A DNA stretch of 64,000 nucleotides from Cristatella mucedo (lineage: Eukaryota; Bryozoa; Phylactolaemata; Cristatellidae), in the NCBI GenBank assembly GCA_009760855.2, contig WPIO01000130.1, positions 1 through 64,000 of the forward strand. The letters are read 5' to 3'. Positions 23,040-32,554 of this stretch are shown in pieces. Each line of letters starts with the position of its first letter. Position 1 is the first letter of the stretch. The notes beneath the pieces are model-generated. The model was not told the origin of the DNA. It saw only the letters and a program-made list of their open reading frames with translations, and did not search any database. A program made the translations under genes and the position numbers.

Positions 23040-23890
23040 TCAGTAGCTTGAAGTACTGTTACTGCGTCCGCCGCCAAGTGTATGGCATCTCAGTTGCAAG
23101 CAGTGCATGCAAAGGATGGCCAACTCAGCAAAGCCCTTGATGAACCGGTGATAATAAGACGCCAAGCCCAGAAACGCGCAAAGCTCCGACACCGAAGTCG
23201 GCGCTGGCCAGTCGCTGACTTGGCGCACTTTCTCCCGGTCAGGGTGCCCGCCATTCCTGTCAAAGACACGCCCCAGGTATTTCACCTCCGCCTTCGCAAT
23301 ATGGCATTTACCACCAGACAGCGTCAATCTGGCCTTCTGCAGCCTGGAAAACATCATATTCAAACGGTGTATGTGCTCCACCTCGCTGCAGCTGTGGACC
23401 ATCACATCGTCTAAATAAATATAAACGAAGGGCAAATCGAGCAAAACCGAGTCTATACCCTGCTGGAATGTGGCCGGAGCCCTGAATAATCCAAATGGCA
23501 TTTTAAAGAAGGCGAATGCACCAAGTCCTGGCCCGCGTGTAAACGCCATCTTTTGAACATCGTCGGCATGAAACGGTACCTGCCAGTATCCCGAGTTCAT
23601 GTCCAGGGTGCTGAAGACACTGGAGCCATGGAGGTGGTCCTGAATTTCGTCCGGTAACGGCAAAAGATAAGCATCCTTTGCGGTACATTAATTAAGCTCT
23701 CTATAGTCTACTTCTATTCGCACGTCGCCATTTTCTTGGGCGTGTAAACAGCGCGAGCCTCGGGCTTGAGCTCGGCCTGATGATGGCCTGATGATCTAGC
23801 ACAGTATTAAGCTGCACCACGATCTTTTCTCGCAAATGCAGTGGAATTCGTCGCGCAGGGACGCGTACTGGTGCGATGTCACCTGTTGGA
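23040..23890 (-). pseudogene. Element 1 reverse transcriptase
   Basis: The frame at 23,040-23,663 carries FSTLDMNSGYWQVP, AFFKMPFGLFRAPATFQ, the YLDD catalytic motif (23,406-23,417) and FLGLASYYHRFIKGFAELA. The N-terminal linker (VPARRIPLHLREKI) lies in another frame upstream, up to 23,890, after a break near 23,690. The YLDD is intact. Confidence 0.9.
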
Positions 23891-24329
23891 ATATGGTGAT
23901 AAACAAGATCACTTGAGCCTGGTTGGCACCGGAAGAGGGCTAGAGACCTGTCGACCACTCCTCTGCAGAACTGAGGACAGACAGGTATATCTATCGTCTC
24001 GCCATTCGCGTCGAATGACTCGAGCTCTAATGCTGCGTCCTGCTCGACGACGCTAGCTGCTGCCACCGCATTGCAATCCTGCCATTGCAATTTAAAGTGA
24101 GGGCTTCCTTTGAGGGCTCCTGGAATTGTATTAGAGCTATATGTGAGGTTAAAAAAATTGGTTCGCAAGATCATGTCAACGACGAGGTCTCTCTCAACGA
24201 GAAAGGCATGGCGCACGGATCTGCCCTCTATAACAAACCGTAGGTCGCGCTGTCCAATGGCCCGAAACGGCTGATGGGCAGCCGTCTTTAAGGTCGCGCA
24301 GGTTAGATGGTACGGTTCGCGTGTACAGC

Positions 24330-24425
24330 AGCGCTGTCTACAGCCTCTTCCTTAATTAGTGACGCGCATGAACTGCTGTCAATCAATGCTAATAAAGTTT
24401 TGTCGCCGACAACGACAGTCACGCA
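24330..24425 (-). pseudogene. Element 1 aspartic protease active site
   Basis: The - strand reads TLLALIDSSSCASLIKEEAV. The catalytic D-S/T-G is altered to DSS (24,372-24,380), in the right place between the zinc knuckle and RT. The frame is short and broken. Confidence 0.6.
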
Positions 24426-24559
24426 CGACGAACGTGCTTGCGACCCTCTAAGCGTAGCGGTACCGCACAGGGGGCTCTCCAGACTCGGCCCACGGCCCCC
24501 CAGCCAGCCGCAGAGCCTCGCCCGTTTCCCTGAGGTTTTCTGGTAGTCGGTGTGGCCAT

Positions 24560-25032
24560 GCGGTTAGCAGAGTGCGGGCTACATGGCCAGAGCCCGAGCA
24601 CTCCCAGCACTGCACTTTCTTAGACTCTCGTCCAAGCTCTCCCGATGCGCCCGGTGCTTCGACTCGCATGCGCTGGAGCTCGGCCTCTAAGGTGGCCAGG
24701 CGGGCGGTAAGCTCGTCAACGGCGTGCGAATGCGTCGCCCCGGTTGGCTCCAGGGACGCTACGGTAGAGTGTTCGCGCTCTCGTTGCATAGCCAATGGAA
24801 CCGTGTCTCGCTTCAGCGGCCGCTGGCGTTTTGCAGTTCGGCGAAGCCTTAATGATGGAGGCCACACAGTCTGGCAGTCCATTCAAAAGCGACGGTTCAG
24901 GAGTGACTCATTTTTCGGCTCCGCTCAAGTCTGGAATCGCTCACCTGAGCAGGCGCATCAAGTCGTACACAAAATCCCGCACCGGTTCGGCGTCGTGCAG
25001 GACGCGGCCTTCAAAGTCACGGAGGTACTCAT
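24560..25032 (-). pseudogene. Element 1 gag, 3' half with zinc knuckle
   Basis: Starting at the insertion site it reads DEYLRDFEGRVLHDAEPVRD, then a TGA near 24,948. Further on comes a CCHC knuckle, CWECSGSGHVART (24,571-24,609), whose last Cys is Leu (CTG at 24,568-24,570). Gag binds and packages the element RNA. Confidence 0.75.
25028..25032. repeat. Target-site duplication CTCAT (left)
   Basis: CTCAT directly precedes the left LTR end (TGTGCTTTG). The same five bases directly follow the right LTR end at 29,376-29,380. Five bp is usual for gypsy integrases. Confidence 0.9.
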
Positions 25033-25343
25033 TGTGCTTTGATTCACCTTGCATGAAGAAAGCCCGCACAAAACCAACACCAACAATGTATTCTACTACT
25101 CACAGAGCCGAGGGAGTACGACTTCACTCGCCCCTCTCTCCCACTCTAGTCTCCTCTCCTCGACTCCGGCTGTGCCTTGGCCGACTCCGATGGTGAATCC
25201 GCCATCTGTTTACCAGCGGGTTATCGGCCTGTGTCAACGCCTCATTAGAAGCCGACCACAGCTGTGCACAGGCCCCTCTCGTGGATGCCCCCACCAGCTG
25301 TTTAGGAAAGGAGCGGTACCGGCCTGCATATACTCAGACCACA
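25033..25343 (-). repeat. Element 2 3' LTR (311 bp)
   Basis: On the - strand it begins TGTGGTCTGA and ends AATCAAAGCACA (TG...CA). A polypurine AAGGGGGCG (25,344-25,352) sits just upstream. A TATATGCAGG box lies near its 5' end. It is about 50 bases longer than the 5' LTR because of one internal indel, around 25,185-25,235. Confidence 0.92.
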
Positions 25344-25441
25344 CGCCCCCTTGATCTTACGGTCACAAGTTTCCAGCTGCAATGCAAGTAGCTGCACTGT
25401 ACCATCGTTTAAGCAAACTCCCTTGTCCCCTGACGTACAGA

Positions 25442-26710
25442 TCAGTCCATGACGTTGTCGGAGAACCAACGCGGGCGCTGCAGTTCCGACCGCATGCGAA
25501 GCTGGTGGCCACCTCTATCCTCTGCTCCGTCATACTCATCATCTTCACCTCTTATCTCGGAGGGTGCTGGCAGTTGTGCCGGTAACACTGGCTCAGCGTC
25601 CGGAACTAGCCTGACATCCGACACATGCCTTAGGATTCCTTTCACCAAGACACCAAGGCCGTGAGTCCCCGAGGTCACAATCCCTTCCGGCCATTCTGAC
25701 GTACACCGCGAATCGGCTGGTTTTACAAAAATCCTTTGGCCCGCTGTGTAGTTAATGGGAAATTGGGCGTTTCGGTGATGTGCCTTCTTCGGCTGGAGCG
25801 GGCACCGCCATTCATGCATAAATAACCACCTATGAGGCACGATTTCGCCCTTTATCCCCTCAGTCGGCGCTGAATTGTACTAGTACACAATATCTAGTAC
25901 TCCTCTACCGGTGCGAGCTGCCACGCCCTTGATCGTCCGATGCATGCGTTTGACTATGCAGCTGCGTTCCGGTCGGTAAGCACACCAGTAGATGGTCTTA
26001 ACGCCCCAGCATTCGCAGAGACGCCGAACTGCCTCAGATCAGAACGAGGCGCTGTTTTCCATCAGAAACTTCGTAGGTGGGCCTCTCTCTCAAAAGATTT
26101 GCTCCAGCACTCTGGTGATAAGCTGCACCTCTTCGCTAGGATTGTGCCGCCATAGCGTAAATCTGTTGGACCCACAATCCACAAGCGTCAGATATTTCTC
26201 GTCTGGGTAGTGTGTGACATCGATCGCAAGACGAGGCCAGGGTTCGGTGACTTCAAGACTTCCTCGCGGCCACGAAATCGGGGACGGATCCACTGATCTG
26301 CAGCAAAGACAGGAACGAACTATTCGTTCTACATCAGTTTTGCGGATGTTCGCATTAGGGTGACATAGCCTCGCCAGGTATAGCGTCCTGTCGACGCCCA
26401 GGTGGTGCAGATTGTGGAATTGCTTGAGGTCGATATTGGCTGCCGCCAAATTGACCTCAGGAGTGACGGCACCGGTACAGCAAGTCGTGAACTTCAGCCA
26501 CCTTTGAGGTACTCGCTTCAGGTGGTCCGCTCTGTTCTCTGGCAAACTTACTAGGCTTACAGTCGTCTCCAGATTGCACTCCATTACAATATCTCGGAGT
26601 AGGCCCAATCGTCGTCGAATTATCGCCTCTCCCATGCCGAGCGTTCTGATGGGTTTATCCCCATAGATCAATGACTTCAGCCAACCAAACACCAAAGTCG
26701 ATATAGTCAC
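25442..26710 (-). pseudogene. Element 2 integrase
   Basis: Frame 26,090-26,710 holds the zinc-binding HHCC region (FHNLHHLGVDRTLYLARL, then SCLCCRSVDPS) and the core start RLAIDVTHYPDEKYL with its first catalytic Asp. A stop-rich gap follows, then the C-terminal part at 25,442-25,840 (QRIFVKPAD...GIVTSGTHGLGVLV). Inactive because of stops near 25,880 and 26,080. Confidence 0.85.
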
Positions 26711-26719
26711 AATTTGAAC

Positions 26720-26953
26720 TTACTGAAGTCCCCACGAAATAGCGATGTTAAGGCCTTTGATGACGGCTTCTAGCTCAGCGGTGTTGATATGCGAGGTATC
26801 ATCCGGCTTTCGAAGCCACGAGGCATCCTCAACCACTTTACCGTCAATCTCAAGGCACGTTCCAAAAGCGATGCTGCTCGCATCGCACCACAATTTTCCA
26901 CTGACGACATCGGACACCTGCCACGTGCCAGTCACCGGATCAGAAGCTAGCAC
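26720..26953 (-). pseudogene. Element 2 RNase H
   Basis: LWCDASSIAFGTCLEIDGK and SHINTAELEAVIKGLNIA. The DAS Asp and the AELEAV Glu are intact. Similar RNase H domains occur in a gypsy group found in several invertebrates and protists (from memory, not searched). Confidence 0.85.
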
Positions 26954-27013
26954 CCTGCGATGGACGTCGTGAGCAATTTATAGAACCTCACTCGGCACTT
27001 TGCTGTCCCAGTC

Positions 27014-27720
27014 CTAATCGCTGGCTATGCGTTTGAGGTAACTGCAAGCGGGTCGCAGCCAGCCGGCTAACGGAAATTGACCGACGAGTAGCCCACACCG
27101 AGAAAATAATTCTTGCCGCGTCAGCACTGACTGTACAGAGCCTATGGCATTATCTCGGCGCCATACGAGCTCGTTGCGTTTACTCTCAATGCGGATGCCT
27201 AGGACATGACCACCCTCTAACTTGTCAGGTGGTTTTGCTTCAAGTCCATACTCGCGGAGAAGCTCGATCACACGCTCGTTTGAGATGATATCATTGTTCG
27301 CCAAAATATCGTCAACATACGAATCCATGCCGGATCTGACTCGCTCATCCATAGGCAACACTTTATTTAAGATAACAGTCATTTTTTTGGTGCGACGTTA
27401 CGGCCGAAACCCAGGCGAGTCAGGCAGTATTGGCGGCCATGAAATTTAACCACCTGGTACTTCTACAATGATGGGTCTACGTGAATTTGCAAATAGGCCT
27501 TACGCAGGTCCACGACGTTTACGTTGCGTCCCATTCGCCGCCATGCACGAAGTTTATTCCTGCACACGTCCCCTTCAGCCGTGTGGCTCGACACGAACTT
27601 GTTGAGCTCGCGATAGTCGAAGACGCGCCTCAATTTCCCTTTGCTGCTTTGGACCCCGCCATCAAGGCAATCAGCCCGCCGCACTCCCCGTGAAAAGGTT
27701 GAAGCCACCACACTTTATCC
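27014..27720 (-). pseudogene. Element 2 reverse transcriptase
   Basis: Frames 27,463-27,711 (LRRVFDYRELNKFV, VNVVDLRKAYLQIHVDPSL) and 27,014-27,382 (SYVDDILANND, GLLVGQFPLAGWLRP) are joined across a break near 27,400-27,460. The YVDD catalytic motif is at 27,308-27,319. Motifs are in order and largely intact. Confidence 0.88.
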
Positions 27721-28348
27721 AGTCCTCCACTTCCCGTTCATATTCTGCTTCTACCTCAGCCGGGATGCGATATGAGGACATGCGGTTCTGCAGCAAGGGG
27801 GCCTGTACGCCTTCTTTCCAGTTCCAGCGCACGTGCCGCGCGCCCTCGTGGAATACGGCTGTAAAATCTTTGTCGGAGACTGTAAGCTCGCTCGTATTTT
27901 CGACCTTTGCAACGAGCGAGACGTCGGTGGCCGGGGGAGAGCGAGGGCAAGTTACAGTGTTTCTTTCGCCACGGATGCATCGGGTCGCTGGAGCCTCATT
28001 ACCGATGTCAACTTGGCCTACACCGCCGTGCCCTAGACTGACGTCAACTGGCGCTCTTATGACATCCATCCCAAGGATGATGTCCCAGCCAGCAATTATA
28101 TCGGTCACCAAACAACTAACCTCCAGCGGTACTCCCTTAGTTAACAGACAGACCTTACATGTAGAGGTACACAGAGCTCGGTCACCATTCATCAAGATAC
28201 CCTCCCTGGCAGGCTGCAGATCACGTAAGGAGGCCAGCACTGCTGCAAGCGCCGTTCGGGAGCAGCCAGTGTCAACAAGTGCACTAGCGAGCTGGCCATT
28301 CAACATCTCGCCAATGGAGGGTAGTCGCGCCGAAGTCAAGAAGAACAC
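27721..28348 (-). pseudogene. Element 2 protease and linker to RT
   Basis: Frame 27,671-28,348: QLASALVDTGCSRTALAAVL with the intact DTG active site (28,262-28,273), and WDIILGMDVI, the second conserved protease motif. The linker then leads into RT. The protease cleaves the Gag-Pol polyprotein. Confidence 0.9.
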
Positions 28349-28379
28349 GCTGGCGCAGGTGTTGGCGGTTCCCCTTATT

Positions 28380-29101
28380 CGTTTTTTTGATCGCCGAACT
28401 TTTTACCGAACGCAGCAGCTCGATGATTCGGATCGCCGCAGGTCCAGCAAAGTCGCGTGCTCGGCCCGCTGCGAAAAGGCCGGTCGGTGTACAGCCTTTG
28501 CGAGTCCGGCATAGACTGCACCACGACGCCACGGGTCTGAGCGCGTCGATACTCAAAACAGCCGGCGAGACATGCCTCACTTGACGAGTCAAAGTTCCTT
28601 GACATTTCAACCAGCACGGGCAACTCAGCTTTGGTAAGCGTGGAACGCTGCTCAAAGTGACCGCTTTACGTCATCGGGTAGGTCCGACACAAATGCCCAC
28701 TGCAGCAAAGACTCCGGGGGATACGCAGGTGCCCCAGCTTGAGCCGCCAGGACAATGAACGCCTATCGAACAAGGTCGGCCAAGTAGACGTCTGGCGACT
28801 CACCCTCGCGAAGTTTTCTGCTCGACAAATCGTAGTACGTGCAGAAGCAATTGGGCAAAAACGCAGCGCTGAGTGCGCGTTTCAGCTTCGTATAGTCAAG
28901 TTTATCACTGTCCACCAGCCCTTCATAGACGGCAAAAGCTCCAACGGTTAAATACAAGGGCGTGAGTGCGGCAAGATCGTCATCTTTAACCTTGTTTGTC
29001 TTTGCCACGGAGTCCAGTTGACGTACCCACTCGACGAAGTCCGTTTTGCCATCATAAGGTGCGATTTTGCCTAGCATTACCATTGATGTCATCGAGTCCA
29101 T
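28380..29101 (-). pseudogene. Element 2 gag with zinc knuckle
   Basis: The ATG at 29,101 starts MDSMTSMVMLGKIAPYDGKT. FVEWVRQLDSVA and LTVGAFAVYEGL are capsid-like and the frame stays open to 28,763. After frame breaks a knuckle CWTCGDPNHRAAA (28,411-28,449) follows; the expected last Cys is Phe (TTC at 28,408-28,410). Only 14 bases separate the ATG from the LTR. Confidence 0.8.
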
Positions 29102-29115
29102 CCGACGACATCGCT

Positions 29116-29375
29116 TGTGCTTTGATTCAACTCGCACGAAGAAAGCCCGCACAAAACCAGCCCCAGCAATTTATTCTACTACTTACAGAGCAGAGGGAGC
29201 ACGACTTCACTCACCCCCTCTCCCCTAGTCTCCTCTCCTCGACTCCTGCTGTGCCTTGGCCAACCCCGACGCCTCATTAGAAGCCGACCACAGCTGGGCA
29301 CAGGCCCCTCTCGAGGATGCTCCCACTAGTTGTTTAAGAGAGGAGTGGTACCGGCCTGCATATATTCAGACCACA
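29116..29375 (-). repeat. Element 2 5' LTR (260 bp)
   Basis: Matches the 3' LTR over its length apart from substitutions and one indel of about 50 bases. Ends are TGTGGTCTGA...AAGCACA. It contains TATATGCAGG as a likely TATA box. The many differences from the 3' LTR mean the insertion is not recent. Confidence 0.92.
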
Positions 29376-29380
29376 CTCAT
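29376..29380. repeat. Target-site duplication CTCAT (right)
   Basis: Partner of 25,028-25,032. Confidence 0.9.
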
Positions 29381-29606
29381 CATCAACCTCCTCTGATAAA
29401 AAACGCCTCCTCTAACGCTTTCTTTACTTCTTTTATCGTTCACTTCCCGCTTTCCGGTTCTAGATATACGATGAGCGCCTGGCCCGCTAGAAGCGCTTGT
29501 ATCTTGTTCGTACAAGATGCCTCGTCCCAGCGGCATCATAGCGTTCAATGCAGAGGTCGAGCGGCGATCGGCCGTCGTACACCGGCGGCATCGTTGAAGT
29601 AGCCAT
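29381..29606 (-). pseudogene. Element 1 gag, 5' half
   Basis: ATG at 29,606: MATSTMPPVYDGRSPLDLCI, then after a frame break KIQALLAGQALIVYLEPESG, a TGA, and IKEVKKALEEAFFIRGG up to the element 2 insertion site. This is gypsy capsid-like sequence. It continues across the insertion in 24,560-25,032. Confidence 0.75.
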
Positions 29607-29626
29607 TTTCTTCGACTAATTGTCGT

Positions 29627-29737
29627 ATTGCAGTGGCTCTGGCGGCGGCAGCGATAGTGGAGTTTCGTTCACTGCTCACGCTACGCTGTGTCTCCCTCAG
29701 ACTCCACTGGCGCTGCCGCCGCCGGAGCCACAGCAAT
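29627..29737. repeat. Inverted repeat of U5-like sequence
   Basis: Arms of about 37 bases (29,627-29,663 and 29,701-29,737) face each other across a 37-base spacer. Each arm has the form ACTCCACT..CGCTGCCGCCGCC..GAGCCAC.GCAAT. The right arm with the spacer resembles the LTR end at 30,835-30,931. On the left arm, 20 bases on, element 1 gag starts. Confidence 0.8.
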
Positions 29738-29744
29738 ACATTAA

Positions 29745-30330
29745 TTCCTCAAAGGCGCTCTCCTCTAGGAAGGACTGCTCGAGGCAGCCCTCCACGCCCG
29801 GCACGAAGCCCATGTGCTAGGGAGACAACTGCCCACAGCCGCCGGAAAGCTTGCTCAGCCTTGTGGTTATGCAGCCAGAGAGCAGCTAATAGAGTGTGGA
29901 CAACAACGTGATAGGTCAAAAGTAACCGGGTAGGCTGGGGTCACACTTCTTGTGTATCAGGATCATGGAACCCGGCTTCCAAGCTGAAGGGACGTCCACG
30001 AAGTGGAGGCAGCCATTCAGGACGCAGTCGATTATCCTGCATGCATGGTCAACGATGAGCAGGTGGCGATGTTATTGATGGTCAGCTCCCGAAGAAGTGT
30101 TCGTTCCGAATACTTCTTCGGGAGTTGTTCCCGAAGAACGGTTTCGCTAAGGCGTGCGGCGACGTCTTCCTCGGAACGTGGTGACATCAGGCTGGTGCCC
30201 TTCGCCAGTCGAGGTGGGACCGTCCATTGTGTGAGAGTGTCCAGACGGTCGTTATCGAATGGCTGAGCCTGCGATTCGATCTTCCAGGTGGAGCGGCAGG
30301 TCGCCACGTCACCGGAGAACACGGTCGGTG
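29745..30330 (-). pseudogene. R2/NeSL-like LINE reverse transcriptase, N-terminal part
   Basis: On the - strand: VDVPSAWKPGSMILIHKK (about 29,960-30,005), PITLLSTLY and MGFVPGVEGCLEQSFLEESA (29,755-29,815). 'W+.g.~.LI.KK.dps', 'RPI.L.ST.YK' and 'GF.PG.EGC.E..F' are RT blocks of the R2/NeSL group of LINEs. Upstream (30,032-30,322) is a 96-codon frame that probably belongs to its linker. Stops at several places. The right arm of the inverted repeat cuts it off. Confidence 0.7.
30086..30124. repeat. Perfect 13-bp inverted repeat (hairpin)
   Basis: CTCCCGAAGAAGT (30,086-30,098) and ACTTCTTCGGGAG (30,112-30,124) with a 13-base loop. A partial third copy (TTCCCGAAGAACG) follows at 30,128. Confidence 0.9.
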
Positions 30331-30734
30331 GGAAGCCGGATCTCCCGGATGGCCTTCATGCCGTTGGTGACGAACAACCGCTGCATGTGCGAGTTACATC
30401 TTGGTCCCAAGATCAAGGCCCATCCGAAGGGCCCTCTGCAGTAGCAATGGAGAGTGCTCCGATCAGGCTCGGCAGAGCTTCCTCTCAAAGTCCCTGCACT
30501 TGCCACTAATGAGTGACAGCCACTCTACACTGAGGAGGAGGACTGAGACCAAAAGATCAAGCCAGTCACGTGCATGAACAGTTTCCCCGTACGCGAGAAC
30601 ACCGGAGGTCCACAAAGTCACGTGGGGAAAGATGGGAGCCTGAAGGGATGTTGTTTGGGCCTGTTGCTTCTCGGCCACTAATGTGTGCCCCACCTGCAAC
30701 AGGTAGTTGAGCTATTGACTCAGTGCAGCCTTTG

Positions 30735-30931
30735 ATGTAAGCATATGGCCCACCACAGGGGCTCACCATAGATACACTCCCTTATTTATGGTGAGTCAGC
30801 CCCTAGCTTGTATATTTACCCACTGGGGAGAATAAAGAGTCTCGTTCACCGCTCACGTTCACCCGCTCGTGTCTTCGTGTCTCCGTGAGACTCCACTAGC
30901 GCTGCTGCAGCCGGAGACACAGTAACGTAAC
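30735..30931 (+). repeat. LTR-like fragment, solo
   Basis: It has an LTR layout: TGTAAGC start, palindrome GGGGCTCACCATA / TATGGTGAG..GCCCC (30,758-30,803), TATA-like TATATTTA (30,810-30,817), AATAAA (30,831-30,836), then TCTCGTTCACCGCTCACG..GTGAGACTCCACT and a GTAACA end followed by GGGGTCACTGGCGGGTCC. Related sequence lies at 42,302-42,400 and, inverted, at 29,627-29,737. I saw no matching partner LTR. Confidence 0.5.
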
Positions 30932-31975
30932 AGGGGTCACTGGCGGGTCCCCCGGAGTCGCGTGCCCTGAAGAAGCCGACGACAACGGAACTGGAGCGAA
31001 AGGCGTGGTGCAGCTGGTGTAGCTGAAGGTGCGGCTGGGGGTAGCGCCGTCGATGGAGACGATAAATGATGACGGGAGGCGAGCTACACGACGAGCTGGG
31101 CTTCTGGGAAGGAATGGTGGCTGCTACCGTCAAGCTGTGGTGCCAGCTGTGGAGGTTAGTTCAGGACTGAAGGAGAAGAGCATTGGAATTTTCAGAGTGG
31201 GCTCGCTATGAGAGTAATTGTAGCAGCGAGTGAGGTGAGTAGACATTGCACGCAGTTGGCTGAAGTGCTGACGACAGTAAGAGCAGTCGGTAGACTAAAG
31301 GGGAAATACTGGGGGTGCAGAATGGTGGAGGGTGGCACAGGCACCCTGGAGGGGGCAGGAGAAGCCATTGGACCTATTAGGTTCTCTTATTCCGGTTTTC
31401 TGCACAGCGGCTTTCTAGGAGACGGCAGCTGCCTGCGAGATGGCCGAGGACGAAGCAGCTTCAGCAGTCCTCGCTGTCGAATGGATAGCGAAGCGCTGAG
31501 GCGGCTGCAGCACCTCGGTGTTTCTGAGCCTTCTCCACCCTTATGGGCTCAGCCGGCGTTGGTCCCCGACCTGCCCGGACGGCGGAATCGTTGGAAACCG
31601 TGCCGGGGAGCGATCCGTAACAGCCGGGAGCCAGGCCCTCGGGCCGGAGGGAGCGTGTCGATGCTGAGCAGTCACTCCGAGCCCGGCGACGATTCCTTGG
31701 AGGGCAACAGGGAGGAAAGCGTAGAGAGCGTCTCGCCAATCGGTGGGGTGAGCTTGGAGGGCACCCCGAGAAGCCCGACGAAAAGACGAGGATGGTCATG
31801 TCTGTAATGCCGAGTGACGAGTTGACTGACGACAGGGTGCCAGACGTCCCCGCCGGTCAAGCACTGGGGCGACCGAGGAGGCCGGCTGAGCAAGGGATGG
31901 CGCCGATGGAGCCTGGATTGTCGGGGGGGGGGCGGAAGATCTGGTGCTTATGAAGTCTGGCCCTAATCACAGAGG
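30932..31975. other. GC-rich stretch, no clear gene
   Basis: A 199-codon + strand frame (31,208-31,807) crosses it, rich in Arg, Gly, Ser and Pro, with no motif. It could be the untranslated or gag-like part of the LTR element to its left, but nothing confirms this. A G10 run is at 31,922-31,931. Confidence 0.35.
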
Positions 31976-31984
31976 ACAGGCCTA

Positions 31985-32440
31985 GAGGCAGACGTCAACA
32001 GCAGAGCAGTCGTCCTCTGAAACAATGGCAGGAAGTCTCCAAGCTCGGAATGGCAGCTCATGCAGCCTACCGCTATGGTTCATCGGAAGTTCCGGGCAGT
32101 CATGAGTATAATGGCCGGGTCCCGCACTTGGGGCATAGATGACGTAGATTGCAACCAGTGCTGAAACTCCCTCGTGTGAGACAGAGGAAACAGAAATTAG
32201 CTGGGCATTTCTCAAAGAGATGATCCGTTGACCAGCAGTGTGTGCAGCCTGGGGGCTGCCCGGCATATTTGATCGAGCAGGCCTCCCGCTTGATCACAGG
32301 AACTGGAGGGATTGGCCTGTCCACAGTCATGGTGACAATGTCCGAAATCAACATGTTGAATATACGAGTAGTCCTCACCTCTGTGGCCTTCCCGAACTCC
32401 CGGAGCGATCTGGATAGGCGGTCGTCCTGGGTGTCCAGGT
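31985..32440 (-). pseudogene. ORF1-type zinc-knuckle protein of a retroelement
   Basis: On the - strand: TVDRPIPPVPVIKREACSIK, then a perfect CX2CX4HX4C knuckle (CTHCWSTDHLFEKC), a second with Ser for His (CFLCLTRGSFSTGC), and a third, CPKC...HYTHDC, split by a frameshift near 32,110. Triple knuckles after such a region are typical of ORF1/Gag-like proteins of LINEs, which bind the element RNA. It may be the ORF1 of the R2/NeSL-like or another LINE. The 5' end stops abruptly near 32,440. Confidence 0.65.
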
Positions 32441-32554
32441 TGAGCCGTTATGATAAGTTGCATTCGCAGTGGCTAGTGAATGGTACTTTATTGTTTGCTC
32501 GTATTAGTGTTGTGTGCGCTGATGTGGGTATAGTCTTGAGATCGTTTCAGTTAT

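Larger units (their letters stand above)
25033..29375 (-). mobile_element. Ty3/gypsy element 2 (younger, nested)
   Basis: A complete but mutated provirus-like copy: LTR, gag, protease, RT, RNase H, integrase, polypurine tract, LTR, with CTCAT on both sides. The RNase H type (WCDASSIAFGTCLEIDG, HINTAELEAVIKGLN) differs clearly from element 1. The two elements therefore belong to different gypsy lineages. It lies in element 1 gag in the same orientation. Confidence 0.93.
21185..29740 (-). mobile_element. Ty3/gypsy element 1 (older, interrupted)
   Basis: On the - strand the order is gag, protease, RT, RNase H, integrase, as in Ty3/gypsy. Gag starts at 29,606, breaks off at the CTCAT target site (29,376-29,380), and resumes beyond element 2 at 25,032. 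Removing element 2 and one copy of CTCAT makes the gag frame continuous apart from a single extra T close to the junction. No clear 3' LTR was found at the left end next to the family A LINE. The right end is a short palindromic U5-like sequence. Many stops and frameshifts show it is dead. Confidence 0.85.

Noticed and set aside
27690-28514. 274-codon + strand ORF, the longest in the window
   Set aside because: It is the antisense shadow of the protease-RT region of gypsy element 2.
31208-31807. 199-codon + strand ORF
   Set aside because: GC-rich, low-complexity composition, no domain; it may be untranslated LTR-element sequence.
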